Notes: a model not told the origin generated them from the sequence alone. A stretch of 64,000 nucleotides of DNA from Sva-07 sp963741755 (GCA_963741755.1 CAVUJG010000007.1:124001-188000); one strand, 5' to 3'; shown: positions 16,198-25,368, numbered from the stretch's first letter. Program-made: numbers and translations.

Positions 16198-17197
16198 ACC
16201 ATCGCCCGCCGACGATCGCGGCGATCACTGCTGCCACGGCAAACGCGACGACACCCCCGCCGAGCGCCAACTCCTGGCGTCGCTTCGGCGAGACCATGGT
16301 CCACCACGGCGCCTCGGTGCTCTCGACGTAGGTCTGCTCGTTCGTGACGGTCGGCGTCCACCCAGCGGCCCGAAGGCGACCATTGGACACGACCCAGGGT
16401 TCGACCGTGTACGGCAGGAGCCCGGGCGGGATCGGTCCCCGGAGAAACCGCCAACGCAGCCCGGCAACGAGCTCGCTGATCCGTTCGGGCAGCGGGAGCC
16501 GCGGTCGCTCGCCCGACAACGCACGCACGCGCTCGCCGGGCACCCATCCGTCCGGAGCCACGTTGAAGACGCCGTCGAGGCGCCGCTCGACGCCCACGCC
16601 AACCGCGGTTGCGAGGTCGTCGAGGTGCAGGAACTGTGACGGCGGATCGGCTTGGGCCAGCCGGCGGCCGAACCCGTAGACGAGCGCGGTCGCCAGACGA
16701 GGACTGTCGCCGGCCGCAAGCGACACCGCCGGCCGCAGGATGCACGTGGTGCGGCCGGGTTGCGCCGTGCGCCACTGCTCGACCAGTTCTTCGGCGGATG
16801 CGAGCTGCCGAGCGAACACGAACTCGACGTCGGGTCGCAGCGTTGCATCCTCGGTCAGCGGAACGGGGTTGTTCGCAGCGGCGCCGTAGACGAGGGCGGA
16901 CGAGACGAAGACGACGTGGCGAGCGCCGACTCGGTCAGCGATGGCCAATGTGGACGCCGCCGACTCGGTTGCGCTCTCGCGCCGCGCCGCCCGGTTGTCG
17001 TAGTCGCTGCTGCCGAGGTCGACCACCGCCGCAATCCGCGCAGCGCAGCCAAACCCGCCGAGCTCCGATCGGTCGAGGTCGTCGAGCGAGTCTGCGAGCA
17101 CGACCTCGTGTTCTTCGAAGACCGCACCGACACGATGACCGAGCGAGCCGGCCGCACCCGTGAGCACGACCACGGCACGGTCGGCGGGGCCATCCAT
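16178..17197 (-). CDS. Extended SDR / NAD-dependent epimerase-dehydratase-like protein with C-terminal membrane helix
   Basis: A 339-residue Rossmann protein. The nucleotide loop is LTGAAGSLGHRV (GXXGXXG form, near residue 12), and FVSSALVYGAAANNPVPLTEDATLRPD (27 residues, cited here by its ends FVSSALVYG and DATLRPD) is the active-site region. The usual YXXXK is not intact: the aligned segment reads FARQLASAE, with Phe for Tyr and Leu for Lys, so catalysis by the normal mechanism is doubtful. The C terminus ends in a single membrane helix (LALGGGVVAFAVAAVIAAIV) and GGRWFSRRRG. The ATG at 17197 is favoured over 17215 by TATCGT ending 7 nt upstream. Confidence 0.75.
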   Translation of the reverse strand: MDGPADRAVVVLTGAAGSLGHRVGAVFEEHEVVLADSLDDLDRSELGGFGCAARIAAVVDLGSSDYDNRAARRESATESAASTLAIADRVGARHVVFVSSALVYGAAANNPVPLTEDATLRPDVEFVFARQLASAEELVEQWRTAQPGRTTCILRPAVSLAAGDSPRLATALVYGFGRRLAQADPPSQFLHLDDLATAVGVGVERRLDGVFNVAPDGWVPGERVRALSGERPRLPLPERISELVAGLRWRFLRGPIPPGLLPYTVEPWVVSNGRLRAAGWTPTVTNEQTYVESTEAPWWTMVSPKRRQELALGGGVVAFAVAAVIAAIVGGRWFSRRRG

Positions 17198-17204
17198 CGC
17201 CCGC

Positions 17205-17210
17205 ACGATA
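17205..17210 (-). promoter_or_regulatory. -10 element (TATCGT) fixing the SDR start
   Basis: The minus-strand TATCGT ends 7 nt before the ATG at 17197. It lies inside the reading frame if the upstream ATG at 17215 were used, so it argues for the shorter protein. Confidence 0.5.
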
Positions 17211-17302
17211 GCCATCGCGTCTGCCAACCGGTGACGCCGGTGCCGAGCACTCTGTGCGGATGGCGCGGTGCCAGGCACCGGCGTAACCCGTAGCATCGGG
17301 GC

Positions 17303-18502
17303 ATGGCCGACGAGGACGATCCCGGCGAATCGATCGACCCGTTCGCCGGCATGCCGCTGTTCGGCGACTTGTCGAGAGCATTGTCGGGACAAGGACCGCT
17401 GAACTGGGATGCCGCCCGCCAGTTCGCCGTGCTTGCGGCCAACGGGGGCGGGTTGCTCTCCGGCACCGGAGTGTCGACGTCGGGCAACGTCGACCCGACC
17501 GTGCGGATCAAGTACCGCGAGCTCGCCGAGATCGCCCGACTGCACGTCGCCGACGTGATGGCAATCGAAGTTCCGGCGACCGAACCCGACGTCGCGACGC
17601 CGGAACAATGGGCCCAGCAGACGCTCGAGGCCTACCGCCCGTTGTTCACCGACCTCGCCACGTCACTCGGCGGGACCGACGACCTCCCCGCCGAGATGAC
17701 CGCCGATCCGATGGCTCAGATGATGGCCGGCCTCGGCAAGATGATGGCACCGGCGATGATGGGGATGAGCGTCGGCTCGATGGTCGGCAACCTCGCCCGC
17801 CGGGCGTTCGGCGTCTACGACCTCCCGATCCCACGTGCCACCCCGGCGATGGTGGTCGTACCGGCGAACATCGACTCGTTCGCCGAGGCCTGGTCGATCG
17901 AACTCGACGAGATGCGGCTGTGGGTGCTCGCTCACGAGTTGGCCGGCCTGACGTTGTTCTCGGTCGGCCACATCGCCGACCACTTGCGATCGCTCGTGCA
18001 ACGCCACGTCGGCGGATTCCGCCCCGACCCGTCCGCGCTGTCCGACAAGCTGACGTCGCTCGACATCGACCAGAGCGATCCCATGGCCGCCATGCAGCAG
18101 GCGTTCGGCGACCCCGAAGTGCTGCTCGGCGCCGTCCGATCGCCCGAGCAACTGGCGCTCGAACCGGAACTCGACGCCGCCGTCGCCGTCACGATCGGCG
18201 TCATCGACTGGGTCGTCGACGCCGTCGCCGTCCGCATCATCGGTGGCAGCGCTCTCCAAATCGCCGAAGCAGCTCGCCGACGTCGCGCCGAGGCATCACC
18301 CGACGAGATCTTCGTCGAGCGACTGCTCGGCATCCGTCTCGGTGCCGAGCAGACCGCACGCGGCAAGACGTTCGTGCAGGGCGTGGTCGATCGCGCCGGT
18401 GAACACGGCCTCGAGCCGCTGTTCAGCGATCCGACGGCCGTGCCGACCCCGAACGAGATCGAGGCGCCTGGCCTCTGGCTCGCCCGGGTCGCCGACGGCT
18501 GA
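17303..18502 (+). CDS. DUF2342 zincin-like protein with incomplete HEXXH motif
   Basis: A 399-residue protein of the actinobacterial DUF2342/zincin_2 family, annotated elsewhere as a zinc-dependent metalloprotease. It begins DPFAGMPLFGDL and has a Met/Gly-rich central segment (MAQMMAGLGKMMAPAMMGMS). The expected HEXXH reads H211-E212-L-A-G215, so the second zinc-binding histidine is missing and proteolysis is doubtful. The C-terminal FVERLLGIRLGAEQTARGKTF and GLWLARVADG are typical of the family. TAGCAT at 17291-17296 ends 6 nt before the ATG. The last 80 nt overlap the antiparallel MFS gene. Confidence 0.78.
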   Translation: MADEDDPGESIDPFAGMPLFGDLSRALSGQGPLNWDAARQFAVLAANGGGLLSGTGVSTSGNVDPTVRIKYRELAEIARLHVADVMAIEVPATEPDVATPEQWAQQTLEAYRPLFTDLATSLGGTDDLPAEMTADPMAQMMAGLGKMMAPAMMGMSVGSMVGNLARRAFGVYDLPIPRATPAMVVVPANIDSFAEAWSIELDEMRLWVLAHELAGLTLFSVGHIADHLRSLVQRHVGGFRPDPSALSDKLTSLDIDQSDPMAAMQQAFGDPEVLLGAVRSPEQLALEPELDAAVAVTIGVIDWVVDAVAVRIIGGSALQIAEAARRRRAEASPDEIFVERLLGIRLGAEQTARGKTFVQGVVDRAGEHGLEPLFSDPTAVPTPNEIEAPGLWLARVADG

Positions 18503-19691
18503 CCGCCGACGGGCGGCTGCCGTCCGTGCGACCGCGGGTGAACAGGTGGATGCTCGCGGCCACCGCCACCGATCCCACGATCAGGAACCCGATCGATCCG
18601 GACACCTGGAGCGCAACGGCAATGAATGCGCCGATCGCCCAGGCGAGCTGGAAGCGCGTTTCGAAGACCGCGAAGGCCCGGCCCTGGTTCGCGTCCGGCG
18701 CGTCGCGCTGCACGATGCTCTCGAAGTTGAGCCGTCCGAGTGCCGCCATCAGATTCAACACACCGGCGAGCACCACCGCACCGAGCGGTCCACCGAGCAC
18801 GGACACGAGGAGGCCGGCTCCTGCGCAGACGAGCAGTGCGGTGGTCAGCATCGTCTCTTCGCGCACACGCGCTCGAAGCATCGAGGCCACCGCATTGCCG
18901 AACATCGAGGCAAGCGCCGAGACACCAACGACCGCAGCGAACCACAGCGTCCCCTGATCCTGCGAACGAAGCCAGAATGCGAGATGGAAGAACGTGAACC
19001 CCACGAGTCCGCGCAGCACCGTCATCGCAATGGCCCCGAGCTGGACGTTCGACGAGTGCAACTCCGTCGTTTCGGCAGCGTCGGCGGCGTCTGAGGCGAC
19101 CACGTCCGGGGACAATCGCGTGGCGGCCACGAGCGCTCCGACGAACAGAACTGCCCCGTAGACCAGCGTCGCCGGGGCTCCGATCACCTTGAGCAGGATC
19201 CCGGCCGGAATCACAGCGATCGCTCCGGTGATCCCTGCGATGAGACCCAGCTTCGAGTTCGCCTCGACGAGCTCCGTCTCGGAGCGAACGGTGGATGGAA
19301 CGATGGCCGACTTCGACACGGCGTACGTCTTCTGCAAGACCAGCGACGCGAACACGAGCGGGAACAGCACGAGAGCGTCGAGGTACTGCGCCATCAGCAA
19401 CGTGAGGATCACCCGCGACAGCGCGACGACCTGGATGACGAACTTCCGACCACCGGCGACACGGTCGATCAGCGGACCGATCAGCGGCGCCACGACGAGG
19501 AACGGGGCGAAACCGATCACCAGGAAGAGCAACACACGCGAACGGGCGGCGTCGAGATCGATGTCGAAGAACAACGAGTCGGCCAGCGCGACCACCATGG
19601 CGGCGTCGCCGCCCACCATCAGAGCGTGAGTGATGGCGAGCCGACGGAACTTCGACGCGGTCGGTCGCTGCGCAGCATTGACCCGTTCCAC
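18423..19691 (-). CDS. MFS transporter
   Basis: A 422-residue major facilitator with about twelve membrane helices; the conserved helix 2-3 loop is LIGPLIDRVAGGRKFVIQ. It resembles macrolide-efflux or lysophospholipid-transporter-type MFS proteins, but the substrate is unknown. The C terminus is an unusual Arg/Ser/Pro-rich tail of about 30 residues (RRRPGRARGQAPRSRSG) encoded entirely opposite the DUF2342 gene. The GTG at 19691 is preceded by TAGCAT at 7 nt, giving a probable leaderless start. Confidence 0.8.
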   Translation of the reverse strand: MERVNAAQRPTASKFRRLAITHALMVGGDAAMVVALADSLFFDIDLDAARSRVLLFLVIGFAPFLVVAPLIGPLIDRVAGGRKFVIQVVALSRVILTLLMAQYLDALVLFPLVFASLVLQKTYAVSKSAIVPSTVRSETELVEANSKLGLIAGITGAIAVIPAGILLKVIGAPATLVYGAVLFVGALVAATRLSPDVVASDAADAAETTELHSSNVQLGAIAMTVLRGLVGFTFFHLAFWLRSQDQGTLWFAAVVGVSALASMFGNAVASMLRARVREETMLTTALLVCAGAGLLVSVLGGPLGAVVLAGVLNLMAALGRLNFESIVQRDAPDANQGRAFAVFETRFQLAWAIGAFIAVALQVSGSIGFLIVGSVAVAASIHLFTRGRTDGSRPSAVSRRRPGRARGQAPRSRSGSARPSDR

Positions 19692-19698
19692 CGAGCCG

Positions 19699-19704
19699 AT
19701 GCTA
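19699..19704 (-). promoter_or_regulatory. -10 element (TAGCAT) for the MFS gene
   Basis: It ends 7 nt before the GTG at 19691 and is identical in sequence to the hexamer before the gene starting at 17303. Confidence 0.5.
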
Positions 19705-19748
19705 CGCGACCCGGGCCGGGCAGCTCAGCCGGCGAGGTTCGGATGCGA

Positions 19749-20456
19749 TCAGTTGCGCTCGTACTTGTAGCCGAGCCCACGGATCGTCACGATCCGGGTC
19801 GGCATGGTCGGGTCTGCCTCGATCTTGCCGCGCAGGCGTTTCACGTGCACGTCGAGCGTCTTGGTGTCACCGACATAGTCACTCCCCCACACTCGGTCGA
19901 TCAGGGTCTCGCGCGGCAGCACTCGTCCGGCGTTGGCGAGCAAGATGTGCAGCAGCTCGAACTCCTTGAGCGGCAGCGCCAGATCGTGCCCGCTCACCGA
20001 GACACGGTGCTCCTCCGGGTCGAGCATCACATCGCCGACCTGCACCACACCGGGCATGATCGCCACCGCTGGCCCGTTGGCGCCGTTCAACTCGGAACGG
20101 CGGAGCACAGCACGCATCCTCGCCACCAACTCACGCAGGCGGTACGGCTTGGTGACGTAATCGTCAGCGCCCACCTCGAGGCCGACGACCGTGTCGATCT
20201 CCGCACCTTTCGCGGTCACCATGATGATCGGGATCTGCGTTCGCTTGCGGAGCTGTCGACAGACGTCGATGCCACTGATCTTCGGCAACATCACGTCGAG
20301 GAGCACGATGTCGGGCTGCGTCGCGTCGAAGAGTTCGAGCGCCTGCGCGCCGTCGGTGGCGACGACGACGTCGAACCCCTCACGTCGCAGACCGATGGTC
20401 AACGCTTCGACGAAACTCGCTTCGTCCTCGACGACGAGGACCGTTGCCTCACTCAC
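19749..20456 (-). CDS. regX3: Phosphate-responsive response regulator RegX3
   Basis: A 235-residue OmpR/PhoB-type regulator. The receiver domain (1-120) has the acidic pair VVEDE, the phosphoacceptor D54 in VLLDVMLPKISG, and K103 in YVTKPYRLREL. The C-terminal winged helix (about 135-232) shows LPLKEFELLHILLANAGRV, VWGSDYVGDTKTLDVHVKRL and IVTIRGLGYKYE. It should be phosphorylated by SenX3 and bind PHO-box direct repeats such as those before pstS. It is the last gene of the cluster and overlaps senX3 by 8 nt. Confidence 0.93.
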   Translation of the reverse strand: MSEATVLVVEDEASFVEALTIGLRREGFDVVVATDGAQALELFDATQPDIVLLDVMLPKISGIDVCRQLRKRTQIPIIMVTAKGAEIDTVVGLEVGADDYVTKPYRLRELVARMRAVLRRSELNGANGPAVAIMPGVVQVGDVMLDPEEHRVSVSGHDLALPLKEFELLHILLANAGRVLPRETLIDRVWGSDYVGDTKTLDVHVKRLRGKIEADPTMPTRIVTIRGLGYKYERN

Positions 20457-21618
20457 GACGTTGTTGCTCCTCGTGGAGATCGATCAGGGATCGTTCTGGC
20501 GGTGGCACCACGAGCGACGCCGGAAGTCGCAGCACGAACGTCGAGCCTTCGCCTTCCTGCGACGACACGAGCACCTCGCCGCCATGGTTGGCGGCGACGC
20601 GACGGACGATCGACAGGCCGAGTCCCGTGCCGCCGGTCTCACGGCTGCGTGCCCTGTCGACTCGATAGAAGCGCTCGAAAACCCGGTCGAGGTCCCGTGT
20701 CGGAATGCCGATGCCCTGATCGGCCACCATCACTTCGACCGCGGTCTCGTCGACACGGGTTCGGACCTGGACGACGTCACCTGCGTAGCTGTACTTCACG
20801 GCATTCTCGACGAGGTTCCCGACGGCAGACATCAACTGCCGCTCGTCGCCGCGAAGCCACAACCCGTCGGGCACGTCGAGCGAGGTGATCTCGACGCCCC
20901 GGCCGCCGTCGACGACGCGTCCGCGTGCGACGGCCGACTGCACGACAACGCCAAGTTCGACGATTTCGTCACCGATGCTCGTCGATTCGATCTCGGACAG
21001 CTTGAGCAGGTCGTCGATCGTGCGAACGGCGCGGTGCGCCTCCTCGACGAGATGGTCGGACAGTCGGTGCACGACGGCGGGGTCGGTTTCTTCCATGAGG
21101 GCCTCGGCAAGCACCGCAACCGCGCCGACCGGGGTCTTGAGTTCGTGGGAGATGTTGGTGATGAAGTCAGAGCGCATCGTGTCGGTACGCACGCGTTCGC
21201 TGACATCGCGAATCGTGACGACGGCGCCGGCACTCGGCAGCGAGTAGGCAGAGATCTCGAGCCAGATCTTGGGCGGGCCGTGGAGTTCGACGATGGCGAC
21301 ATTGACCCCGTTGGCGCGCGATCCCTGCACCACCTCGGCGACGTGCCCGTCGAGCAGGACGCCGACATGGGTACCCCGGAATGACGTCGCCGCTGCGTTT
21401 CGGTAGCCGACACGGCCCGCGTCATCGAACACGAGCACGCCGATCTCGAGACGCTCGACTGCTTCAGCCAAAGATCCCACCATGTCGCTTTCGCTCGCTG
21501 CGGATCCGTCGTTCGCCGGGATGTCGCGGGGTTGGGCTCGTGTTCGGCTGCCCCAGTGGAAAACGCCGAAGCCAACTGCGATCCCGAGCACGAGGGCGAC
21601 CCCGACGGCGACGATCAT
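20449..21618 (-). CDS. senX3: Sensor histidine kinase SenX3
   Basis: A 389-residue membrane kinase. One N-terminal membrane helix (about residues 2-22) is followed by a PAS-like domain (about 45-145), then the HisKA dimerisation helix with phosphoacceptor H158 in ISHELKTPVGAVAVL. The ATPase domain has the N box NLVENAVKYS, G1 box DQGIGIP, F box ERFYRV and G2 box GTGLGLSIV. Lack of a large periplasmic sensor matches SenX3, which reads phosphate status through PhoU and the Pst transporter. It starts 2 nt after phoU ends. Confidence 0.92.
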   Translation of the reverse strand: MIVAVGVALVLGIAVGFGVFHWGSRTRAQPRDIPANDGSAASESDMVGSLAEAVERLEIGVLVFDDAGRVGYRNAAATSFRGTHVGVLLDGHVAEVVQGSRANGVNVAIVELHGPPKIWLEISAYSLPSAGAVVTIRDVSERVRTDTMRSDFITNISHELKTPVGAVAVLAEALMEETDPAVVHRLSDHLVEEAHRAVRTIDDLLKLSEIESTSIGDEIVELGVVVQSAVARGRVVDGGRGVEITSLDVPDGLWLRGDERQLMSAVGNLVENAVKYSYAGDVVQVRTRVDETAVEVMVADQGIGIPTRDLDRVFERFYRVDRARSRETGGTGLGLSIVRRVAANHGGEVLVSSQEGEGSTFVLRLPASLVVPPPERSLIDLHEEQQRRE

Positions 21619-21620
21619 GC

Positions 21621-22343
21621 TCAGGCGCTGTCGGAGTCGGGAACCACCACAACGTTGGGCGGATCGTTGTCGCTCTCCGGGTACGGGCGCTCCGGAAGCC
21701 AGCCGTTGATGATGTAGCGAGTCCGATCGCCGACGTTGACCGCATGATCGCCGATCCGCTCGTAGAAGCGTGCGACGACCGCCAGCTGCACTGCGACCTG
21801 CAGATCGATGTTGCCGTTGGCATGGCTCTCGAAGATCACCTGGATGAACTGCCGATGCAGATCGTCGAGATACGCATCCATGTCGTGGAGCGCGGCGGCG
21901 CGCACACCGTCGAGGTTGAGATAGGCCTCGGTGGCCTCCTTGAAGAGCACCTGGGCCTGATCGCCCATCTTCTGGATCACACCACGCAGATGCGGGTCGA
22001 GCTCATGGCCGTAGATCCGGCGGGCCGCCTTGCAGATGTTCACGCACAGGTCGGCGGAACGCTCGACGTCGGCGATGATCTTGATCGCCGAGATCACGGC
22101 GCGTAGGTCGGTCGCCACCGGTGCCTGCAGAGCGATCACCTTGAAGCACCGCTCCTCGAGTTCGAGGGCGCGCGTGTCGTACTCGTCGTCGCCGAGGATC
22201 ATGTACTCGGCGGCCTCGAGGTCCATCGAGAGCAGGACATCGGTGGCACGAGGGACCAGTTCGGTGACCCCGGCGGACATTCGAGCGATTCCGGCCTGAA
22301 TCTCGTCGAGTTGCAGATGGAACTCGGAGCGCAACTCGTTCAT
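21621..22343 (-). CDS. phoU: Phosphate signalling protein PhoU
   Basis: A 240-residue protein with the two-fold repeated PhoU helical bundle: metal-cluster motifs appear as DLRAVISAIKIIADVERSAD (about 79-98) and VARFYERIGDHAVNVGDRTRY near residue 190 (second copy). It links the Pst transporter to SenX3 and restrains the regulon when phosphate is plentiful. The start ATG overlaps the pstB stop by one base (TGATG), implying coupling. The C-terminal tail after about residue 215 is acidic and not part of the fold. Confidence 0.93.
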   Translation of the reverse strand: MNELRSEFHLQLDEIQAGIARMSAGVTELVPRATDVLLSMDLEAAEYMILGDDEYDTRALELEERCFKVIALQAPVATDLRAVISAIKIIADVERSADLCVNICKAARRIYGHELDPHLRGVIQKMGDQAQVLFKEATEAYLNLDGVRAAALHDMDAYLDDLHRQFIQVIFESHANGNIDLQVAVQLAVVARFYERIGDHAVNVGDRTRYIINGWLPERPYPESDNDPPNVVVVPDSDSA

Positions 22344-23230
22344 CAGCCGAACCGTCCCGTCACGTAGTCGATCGTCGACTGCTGTTTCGGGTTCGAGAAC
22401 ATCACGTCGGTGTCGTCCATCTCGACGACATAGCCCGGCTGACCGGTGCCGTCGATCGTGAAGAACGCCGTGCGGGACGAGACACGCGCCGCCTGCTGCA
22501 TGTTGTGGGTCACGATGATGATCGTGTACGTGCTCTTGAGCTCGTTCATCAACTGCTCGATCGCCAGCGTCGAGATGGGGTCCAGCGCCGAGCACGGCTC
22601 GTCCATGAGAAGGATCTCCGGCTCGACAGCGATCGCACGGGCAATGCACAGACGTTGCTGCTGACCGCCCGACAATCCGGAACCGGGCTTGTCGAGACGG
22701 TCCTTGACTTCCTCCCACAAGTTGGCACCGCGCAACGACTTCTCGACGAGATCCTCGGCGTCGGACTTGTTGATCCGCTTGCTGTTCAGGCGCTTACCGG
22801 CCAACACGTTGTCCGCGATCGACATCGTCGGGAACGGGTTGGGCCGTTGGAACACCATGCCGACCTTGCGTCGCACCGCCACCGGATCGACACCGGGACC
22901 GTAGAGATCTTCGCCGTCGACGTAGACGGCGCCTTCGACGTGTGCTCCGGCGATTACCTCGTGCATCCGGTTGAGTGAACGGATGAAGGTGGACTTGCCG
23001 CATCCCGACGGGCCGATCAGGGCGGTCACCGAACGCGGTTCGATGACCATGTTGACGTCTCGCACCGCAAGGAAGGAGCTGTAGTAGATGTTCAGGTGCT
23101 CGACGACGATCCGGTTGTCCGGCCCGGTGTGCGCGGCGGTGCCCGAGGCGTCGACGTCGGCGGCCAGGATGTCGACCCGATCGGTCATGGTGGCAGTCCC
23201 CTCACTGGAGCTGGATTTGACGTTGGTCAT
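22343..23230 (-). CDS. pstB: Phosphate ABC transporter ATP-binding protein PstB
   Basis: A 295-residue ABC ATPase. Walker A is GPSGCGKST (73-81), the Q loop lies in MVFQRPNPFPTMSI (typical PstB), the signature is LSGGQQQRLCIARAIA, and Walker B is ILLMDEPCSALDPIS; the switch histidine is in IIVTHNMQQAARVS. A 40-residue N-terminal extension precedes the fold; an internal ATG (MTDRVDIL, residue 15) is a possible alternative start. It is flanked by pstA (4 nt) and phoU (overlap). Confidence 0.95.
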   Translation of the reverse strand: MTNVKSSSSEGTATMTDRVDILAADVDASGTAAHTGPDNRIVVEHLNIYYSSFLAVRDVNMVIEPRSVTALIGPSGCGKSTFIRSLNRMHEVIAGAHVEGAVYVDGEDLYGPGVDPVAVRRKVGMVFQRPNPFPTMSIADNVLAGKRLNSKRINKSDAEDLVEKSLRGANLWEEVKDRLDKPGSGLSGGQQQRLCIARAIAVEPEILLMDEPCSALDPISTLAIEQLMNELKSTYTIIIVTHNMQQAARVSSRTAFFTIDGTGQPGYVVEMDDTDVMFSNPKQQSTIDYVTGRFG

Positions 23231-23234
23231 CGGT

Positions 23235-24311
23235 TCACCGAAGGCCTTTCGGCTTGAGTACGTGGGAGAGAATACGAGCCATCGTGAAGAGCACCATCAC
23301 GATGAGGATCAGAACGAGCGCTGCCGCCCAGGCGCGGTCCTGGCCATTCGACGGTGGGACGCCCGGCTGGACGTACTGGTAGTAGGTGAACACGGGCAGG
23401 GTGGTCATCCGGCCATCGAAGGGATTCCAGTTGACCCCCTGGGCGAGACCCGCGGTGACCAGCAGGGGCGCGGTCTCACCGATCACCCGGGCGATGGCCA
23501 AGACCACGCCGGTGATGATGCCGGCGATGGCCGTCGGCAGTACGACCTTGACGATCGTCTTCCATTTCGGCACACCGAGCGCATAGGAGGCTTCGCGCAG
23601 TTCGTTGGGAACCAGCCGCAACATCTCCTCGGACGACCGCACGACCACCGGCGTCATGAGCACCGTGAGCGCCACCGCCCCGGCGATGCCAGAACGGGTT
23701 CCGGGCCCGAAGATCAGTTCGAACATCGCGTAGGCAAACAGACCAGCGACGATCGATGGGATTCCAGTCATGACGTCGACCATCGACTGGATTGCCTTCG
23801 CCAGCTTGGTCCCATGGCCGTACTCGGCCAGATAAATGGCCGTGAACAGACCGAACGGCACCGACATCAGCGTGGCCAGCCCCGTCACGATGAGAGTGCC
23901 GATGATGGCATGGTAGATCCCGCCACCCTCGCCGGTGACGCCGCGCATCGTCTCGGTGAAGAACTCGACGTCGAAGCGGTTCGTTCCGCGCTCGATCACG
24001 GTCCAGATGACCGAGGCGAGCGGCATGACCACCAGTGCGAACGCGCTGGTCACCAGTGCGAGCATCAGCCGGTCGAGCGCCTGACGGCGCCCTTCGACGA
24101 TGCGTGACACGACGTAGATGCCCACGCAGTAGGTGACGAGCGTGACGACGATCCAGCGAGCCCAGTTGGGGGAGCCGGCCGAGAGCCACGACAGTGCGCC
24201 CACCACCAGGGCGACGACACCGACAGCCCCGAGCTGGATGCGCGTCATCCTGTTCGCGGTGATCGACGACGATGGCTCGGTTGGTGCGGGGCGCTGCTCG
24301 GTGAGAGTCAT
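23235..24311 (-). CDS. pstA: Phosphate ABC transporter permease PstA
   Basis: A 358-residue permease with eight or so membrane helices. Two extra N-terminal helices (about 26-70) precede the standard six-helix PstA core. The EAA loop for coupling to PstB is ELREASYALGVPKWKTIVKVV, which I cite as ELREASYALG plus VPKWKTIVKVV, near residue 245. The ATG at 24311 overlaps the pstC stop (ATGA). It partners PstC to form the channel. Confidence 0.93.
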   Translation of the reverse strand: MTLTEQRPAPTEPSSSITANRMTRIQLGAVGVVALVVGALSWLSAGSPNWARWIVVTLVTYCVGIYVVSRIVEGRRQALDRLMLALVTSAFALVVMPLASVIWTVIERGTNRFDVEFFTETMRGVTGEGGGIYHAIIGTLIVTGLATLMSVPFGLFTAIYLAEYGHGTKLAKAIQSMVDVMTGIPSIVAGLFAYAMFELIFGPGTRSGIAGAVALTVLMTPVVVRSSEEMLRLVPNELREASYALGVPKWKTIVKVVLPTAIAGIITGVVLAIARVIGETAPLLVTAGLAQGVNWNPFDGRMTTLPVFTYYQYVQPGVPPSNGQDRAWAAALVLILIVMVLFTMARILSHVLKPKGLR

Positions 24312-25264
24312 CCGTCGGCTCCCGAGAATCCGGTGTTGGCAATCCGACGTGCCAATGCGTTGACGATGAACGTCACGAAGAACAGCACCAGACCGGTGGC
24401 GATCAGCCGGTTGACGGAGAGCCCGGCGGATTCGGGGAACTTCAACGCGATGTTCGCAGCGATCGTGTTCGGGTTCTGGTTGCTGATGACGTTGACGGTG
24501 ATGATGTTCGCAGGCGACAGGATGATCGCCACCGCCATCGTCTCGCCGAGCGCCCGGCCCAGCCCGAGCATGGCGCCGCTGATCACACCGGATCGGCCGT
24601 ACGGCAACACGGATTGACGGATCATCTCCCACTTGGTTGCGCCGAGCGCGAGTGATGCCTCCTCGTGCAACCGCGGCGTCTGGAGGAAGACCTCGCGCGA
24701 AATCGCCGTGATGATCGGCAGGATCATCACCGCGAGCACCACCGCAACGGTCATCATCGTGCGTCCACTCGTTGACGCTGGGCCTGCGAAGAACGGCAGG
24801 AACCCGAGGTTGTCCTCGAGCCATGGGTAGACGCTGCGCGAGAGGATCGGTGCGAGCACCGCGATGCCCCACAGACCGAACACCACACTCGGGATCGCCG
24901 CGAGCAGATCGATGAAGTAACCGAACGACACCGCCAGCCGCTTCGGTGCGTAGTGGCTGATGAACAGCGCAACCGCCACTGCAAGTGGCAGCGCCAGCAG
25001 CAGCGCGAGGAACGCTGCCCAGATGGTGCCGAACAGGAGTGGGGCGACGTAGGACGTGAACGACTCGTTGAACGTCCCCGGATCGGCGCCGAAGGTGGGC
25101 CACGCCTCGACGAAGAGGAACAGCGCCACTGCCGCGAGCGTGACCAGGATGAGGATGCCGGCACCGAGCGAGATGCCGCCGAAAATGCGGTCGCCGAGTT
25201 TGCCCGTCCCCTCGGTCGGGGTTGCGATGGTGTCGCCGCCGGGTGGCGTATCCGTGATCGTCAC
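24308..25264 (-). CDS. pstC: Phosphate ABC transporter permease PstC
   Basis: A 318-residue permease with six main membrane helices. The EAA loop is LHEEASLALGATKWEMIRQS, followed by GAMLGLGRALGETMAVAIIL, a hallmark PstC segment. The sequence FGLWGIAVLAPILS is also family-typical. It is separated from pstS by 134 nt holding a strong hairpin, so it may be expressed below pstS. Confidence 0.93.
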   Translation of the reverse strand: MTITDTPPGGDTIATPTEGTGKLGDRIFGGISLGAGILILVTLAAVALFLFVEAWPTFGADPGTFNESFTSYVAPLLFGTIWAAFLALLLALPLAVAVALFISHYAPKRLAVSFGYFIDLLAAIPSVVFGLWGIAVLAPILSRSVYPWLEDNLGFLPFFAGPASTSGRTMMTVAVVLAVMILPIITAISREVFLQTPRLHEEASLALGATKWEMIRQSVLPYGRSGVISGAMLGLGRALGETMAVAIILSPANIITVNVISNQNPNTIAANIALKFPESAGLSVNRLIATGLVLFFVTFIVNALARRIANTGFSGADG

Positions 25265-25334
25265 GTGAGGGGTCCTCCGAACCGGGCGTCAACGACCGGC
25301 ATGGGTGGGTGAGCAGACAGAGAGAGACAGAGAG

Positions 25335-25368
25335 CGGTTCCGGGTCCACGGTAGTGGACCCGGAACCG
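25335..25368 (-). terminator. Strong hairpin in the pstS-pstC gap
   Basis: A perfect 15-bp stem (CGGTTCCGGGTCCAC paired with GTGGACCCGGAACCG) closes a GGTA loop. It sits 30 nt after the pstS stop and 70 nt before the pstC start. It probably acts as a leaky terminator or a 3' stabiliser that keeps the binding protein in excess over the permease. Confidence 0.7.
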
